A DNA stretch of 64,000 nucleotides from Aquibacillus rhizosphaerae (GTDB lineage: Bacteria > Bacillota > Bacilli > Bacillales > Amphibacillaceae), in contig NZ_JASTZU010000058.1 in assembly GCF_030282825.1 (NCBI RefSeq), positions 62,001 to 126,000 of the forward strand, written 5' to 3'. How positions within the stretch are numbered: position 1 is the stretch's first letter; each line of letters begins with the position of its first letter. A program made the position numbers and the translations under genes. The notes beneath the pieces were generated by a model. The model searched no databases. It had not been told where the DNA came from and worked only from the letters and a program-made list of their open reading frames with translations. Positions 62,052-64,000 of the stretch are shown here, piece by piece.

Positions 62052-64000
62052 TTAATTTGCAACTTTACTTTGTTCATTATTTGATTGAATCACTTTTGCA
62101 TTGGTCTTGTTTATTACATATGTGCTCAAAAGCTCTTTATCTTTCACCTGTTTTCCTGATTCTATATCATAAAAACACTTAACTGCAATTTCGCCGAATA
62201 ACAGTTGTCTTTGAGACACAACAGCTTCTAACAATCCTTGATTTAAATAGCTAATATTTTCTGGGTTATTATCAAAACCAATAAATTTCAGTCTCATTGT
62301 TTTGTTTGATTTAACAAAAATCGAAATAATATTCCCAAAGTCACTATCCACACCTGCAATTAAATCAACATCTTTATTTGTATTTATCAACTTCTCTAAA
62401 TCCAATAGCCGTTGATTATAATCGTTAAAACCTGCTTGTACACCACATAATTTTATTTTCGGATAATCTTTTAGCACTTGTTGTATACCTTTGATACGAA
62501 GCATAAGGTTTTCTTGATATTGATTCGTAGCACTTAAAATCACTTTGCCTTTTCCTTGTAAGGATTTTGCAATGAGATTGCCCATATTAATGCCAGCCTC
62601 ATAATTATCTGTTCCTATAGAAACTATACGTTTACTGTTTGGTACATCAGAATCTACACAAATTGTCTTTATATTGCATCGATCTAGTTCATCAATAACT
62701 GGAGCCAGTTTCTTTAAGTCAGAAGGAATTAGAATTAAAAAATCTATCCCATCTCGTTTCAATTGTTGTATCGTTTTGATTTGCTCTTCTAAGCTGAAAT
62801 CATTTGCATGTTTATCTACAAACTCATACCCATATTTCCAAGCCATCTTTCTAGCATTTTCAATCATTTGAGAAGTAAAGGAATGGCCTGTTTGAAGGTT
62901 ACTTACAAATCCAATCCTTTTTATTCGCTTCGCTACTGTTTCTACCTTATACTGTTCAACCGATGTTCCGACCTTCTCCACTACATCTTGTAACGTGGTC
63001 GATAAGTCATATAACACTTTGTTTGATTGTTCTTGTTGCATACTTAACGATGCAGCTTCTTCTGTCGATGCCGCTGTTTCTTGTGCAACACCTGTAATAT
63101 TTGTTATCGAATCCACAATGTCTGCTCTAGCTTTATCAAGTACCGACATATGCTCCCGAATGTTTTTCTGCCTGTTAGCTAGGCTTCCAATGTTATCGTT
63201 AATATTATCAAAAGCCGTGTTCACTTCTTGAATCGTATCTTGTTGAATTTCAAACGTTTCATACGTAGTTTGAATGGAATCTACAACTGATGTAAATTCC
63301 TGATTAACTACATTGATTACTTCTTCAATTTCCGAAACGGAAATAAAACTCTGATCGGATAACTTTCTTATTTCATTTGAAACAACAGCAAAACCTTTCC
63401 CTGAATCCCCGGCTCGAGCAGCTTCAATCGATGCATTAAGTGATAACAAATTTGTCTGAGCAGCTATGTCATTAATTACAGTAGTTGTTCTATTAATTTG
63501 ATTTACACTTTCTTTTAGTTTCTCTAATTGTTTGATTACATGTACCAATTCTTGTTTGGTCACTTGACCCGATTGAATCGTATTGGATAACTTAACATTT
63601 CCTTGATCTTTTAAGTCTTGTAATTTAATTATTCCTTCATCCATGGAATCAATCGCTAAAAGCATATGTCTGAATTGTTCTGATAAATCAACTGTAGAAC
63701 GATTGCTATGCTCTGCATCGTCAGCTTGTTGTTGTGCGCCTTTTGAGACAGAAAGATTCACTTCTGTCATTGATTTAGCTATATGAGATGATTCATCTGC
63801 CGTTTCAATAACGACGTTAGTTAACCGTTTTATTTCATGAACTGATGTTTGAAAGTTCTTTATCGTTGAACTAAACTCATCATAAATATAGGCCATATTT
63901 GGATTAGATTGGTTAATTTCATTCCACTCATTTGTATCTCGCAAATCTCTTTGTCTTATTAATTGAATTGCTAAATCCTCTGACTCTGAATGATCTTTAC
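62052..64000 (-). CDS. Methyl-accepting-type signalling protein with C-terminal sugar-binding-protein domain (N-terminus outside window)
   Basis: At least 649 residues. The frame is open to the window edge (…[18 protein letters not shown] before the TTG at 63944), so the true start lies outside. The N-terminal part is a long coiled coil with the chemoreceptor tip [20 protein letters not shown] and [18 protein letters not shown]. From about residue 340 (of the in-window TTG frame) follows a type I periplasmic-binding fold, starting [20 protein letters not shown] and including [20 protein letters not shown]. No membrane segment separates the two, so the binding domain must be in the cytosol unless the missing N-terminus changes this. 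It would sense an intracellular sugar-like ligand. Confidence 0.88.
   Translation of the reverse strand, partial: KDHSESEDLAIQLIRQRDLRDTNEWNEINQSNPNMAYIYDEFSSTIKNFQTSVHEIKRLTNVVIETADESSHIAKSMTEVNLSVSKGAQQQADDAEHSNRSTVDLSEQFRHMLLAIDSMDEGIIKLQDLKDQGNVKLSNTIQSGQVTKQELVHVIKQLEKLKESVNQINRTTTVINDIAAQTNLLSLNASIEAARAGDSGKGFAVVSNEIRKLSDQSFISVSEIEEVINVVNQEFTSVVDSIQTTYETFEIQQDTIQEVNTAFDNINDNIGSLANRQKNIREHMSVLDKARADIVDSITNITGVAQETAASTEEAASLSMQQEQSNKVLYDLSTTLQDVVEKVGTSVEQYKVETVAKRIKRIGFVSNLQTGHSFTSQMIENARKMAWKYGYEFVDKHANDFSLEEQIKTIQQLKRDGIDFLILIPSDLKKLAPVIDELDRCNIKTICVDSDVPNSKRIVSIGTDNYEAGINMGNLIAKSLQGKGKVILSATNQYQENLMLRIKGIQQVLKDYPKIKLCGVQAGFNDYNQRLLDLEKLINTNKDVDLIAGVDSDFGNIISIFVKSNKTMRLKFIGFDNNPENISYLNQGLLEAVVSQRQLLFGEIAVKCFYDIESGKQVKDKELLSTYVINKTNAKVIQSNNEQSKVAN

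Noticed and set aside
1-64000. CRISPR array, prophage, rRNA operon or complete insertion sequence
   Set aside because: No regularly spaced repeats, phage structural genes, rRNA-like sequence or transposase frames were seen.

Overview
The window looks like a chromosomal segment of a low-GC, spore-forming, probably halotolerant Bacillaceae (Virgibacillus/Oceanobacillus-like; genus inferred only). Support comes from AT-rich sequence, strong AGGAGG ribosome sites, frequent TTG/GTG starts, a YjcZ-type spore peptide, an Sda checkpoint peptide, a YtrA-type GntR operon, and intergenic repeats of a kind I recall from this family. I see no rRNA, prophage, CRISPR array or intact insertion sequence.

Layout. 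1-8.3 kb: the 3' end of htpG, a membrane diguanylate cyclase behind a c-di-GMP-I (GEMM) riboswitch, small spore/unknown peptides, a lactonase-type beta-propeller, a DinG-like helicase, a repeat-rich 0.9 kb gap and a GNAT enzyme. 8.4-20.3 kb: a nearly complete reductive pyrimidine catabolic locus (preT, preA, dihydropyrimidinase, beta-ureidopropionase, omega-aminotransferase, malonate-semialdehyde dehydrogenase) with a PucR regulator and an alanine dehydrogenase that could regenerate pyruvate. 20.5-24.4 kb: a GntR-ABC ATPase-permease-ECF sigma operon. 25-29.6 kb: an MhqD-like esterase and a MoxR/DUF58/DUF4129 operon. 30.7-36.4 kb: assimilatory nitrite reductase nirB-nirD with siroheme genes, ending in a wrecked TrpD2-like gene. 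36.6-42.7 kb: two large GGDEF-EAL proteins, the first behind a second GEMM riboswitch with a terminator. 42.9-48 kb: topB, small proteins, repeats and a formate/nitrite channel.

48-59.6 kb is the most interesting part: a selenium region. It holds selA, selB, a 97-nt tRNA-Sec (anticodon UCA) with its own promoter and terminator, and two genes broken by in-frame UGA that ordinary gene calling misses. One is a 77-residue SelW/Rdx-like protein (C-M-Q-U) between selB and selA; the other is selD with Sec at codon 18. Both have a hairpin just downstream of the UGA. selD is second in a two-gene operon whose first gene is a GT4 glycosyltransferase that resembles SenB selenosugar synthases. No SenA-like gene is present. 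A PhnD/PhnE/PhnC-type transporter follows without any phosphonate-degrading gene. This suggests that selenophosphate is used both for selenocysteine and for a small-molecule selenosugar route. A pair of inverted MITE-like elements brackets lytTR-sda-selA-selW-selB.

59.7-64 kb: a NodB deacetylase, a D-Ala-D-Ala carboxypeptidase (S13), and a chemotaxis-type signalling protein with a C-terminal sugar-binding-protein domain, cut by the window edge.
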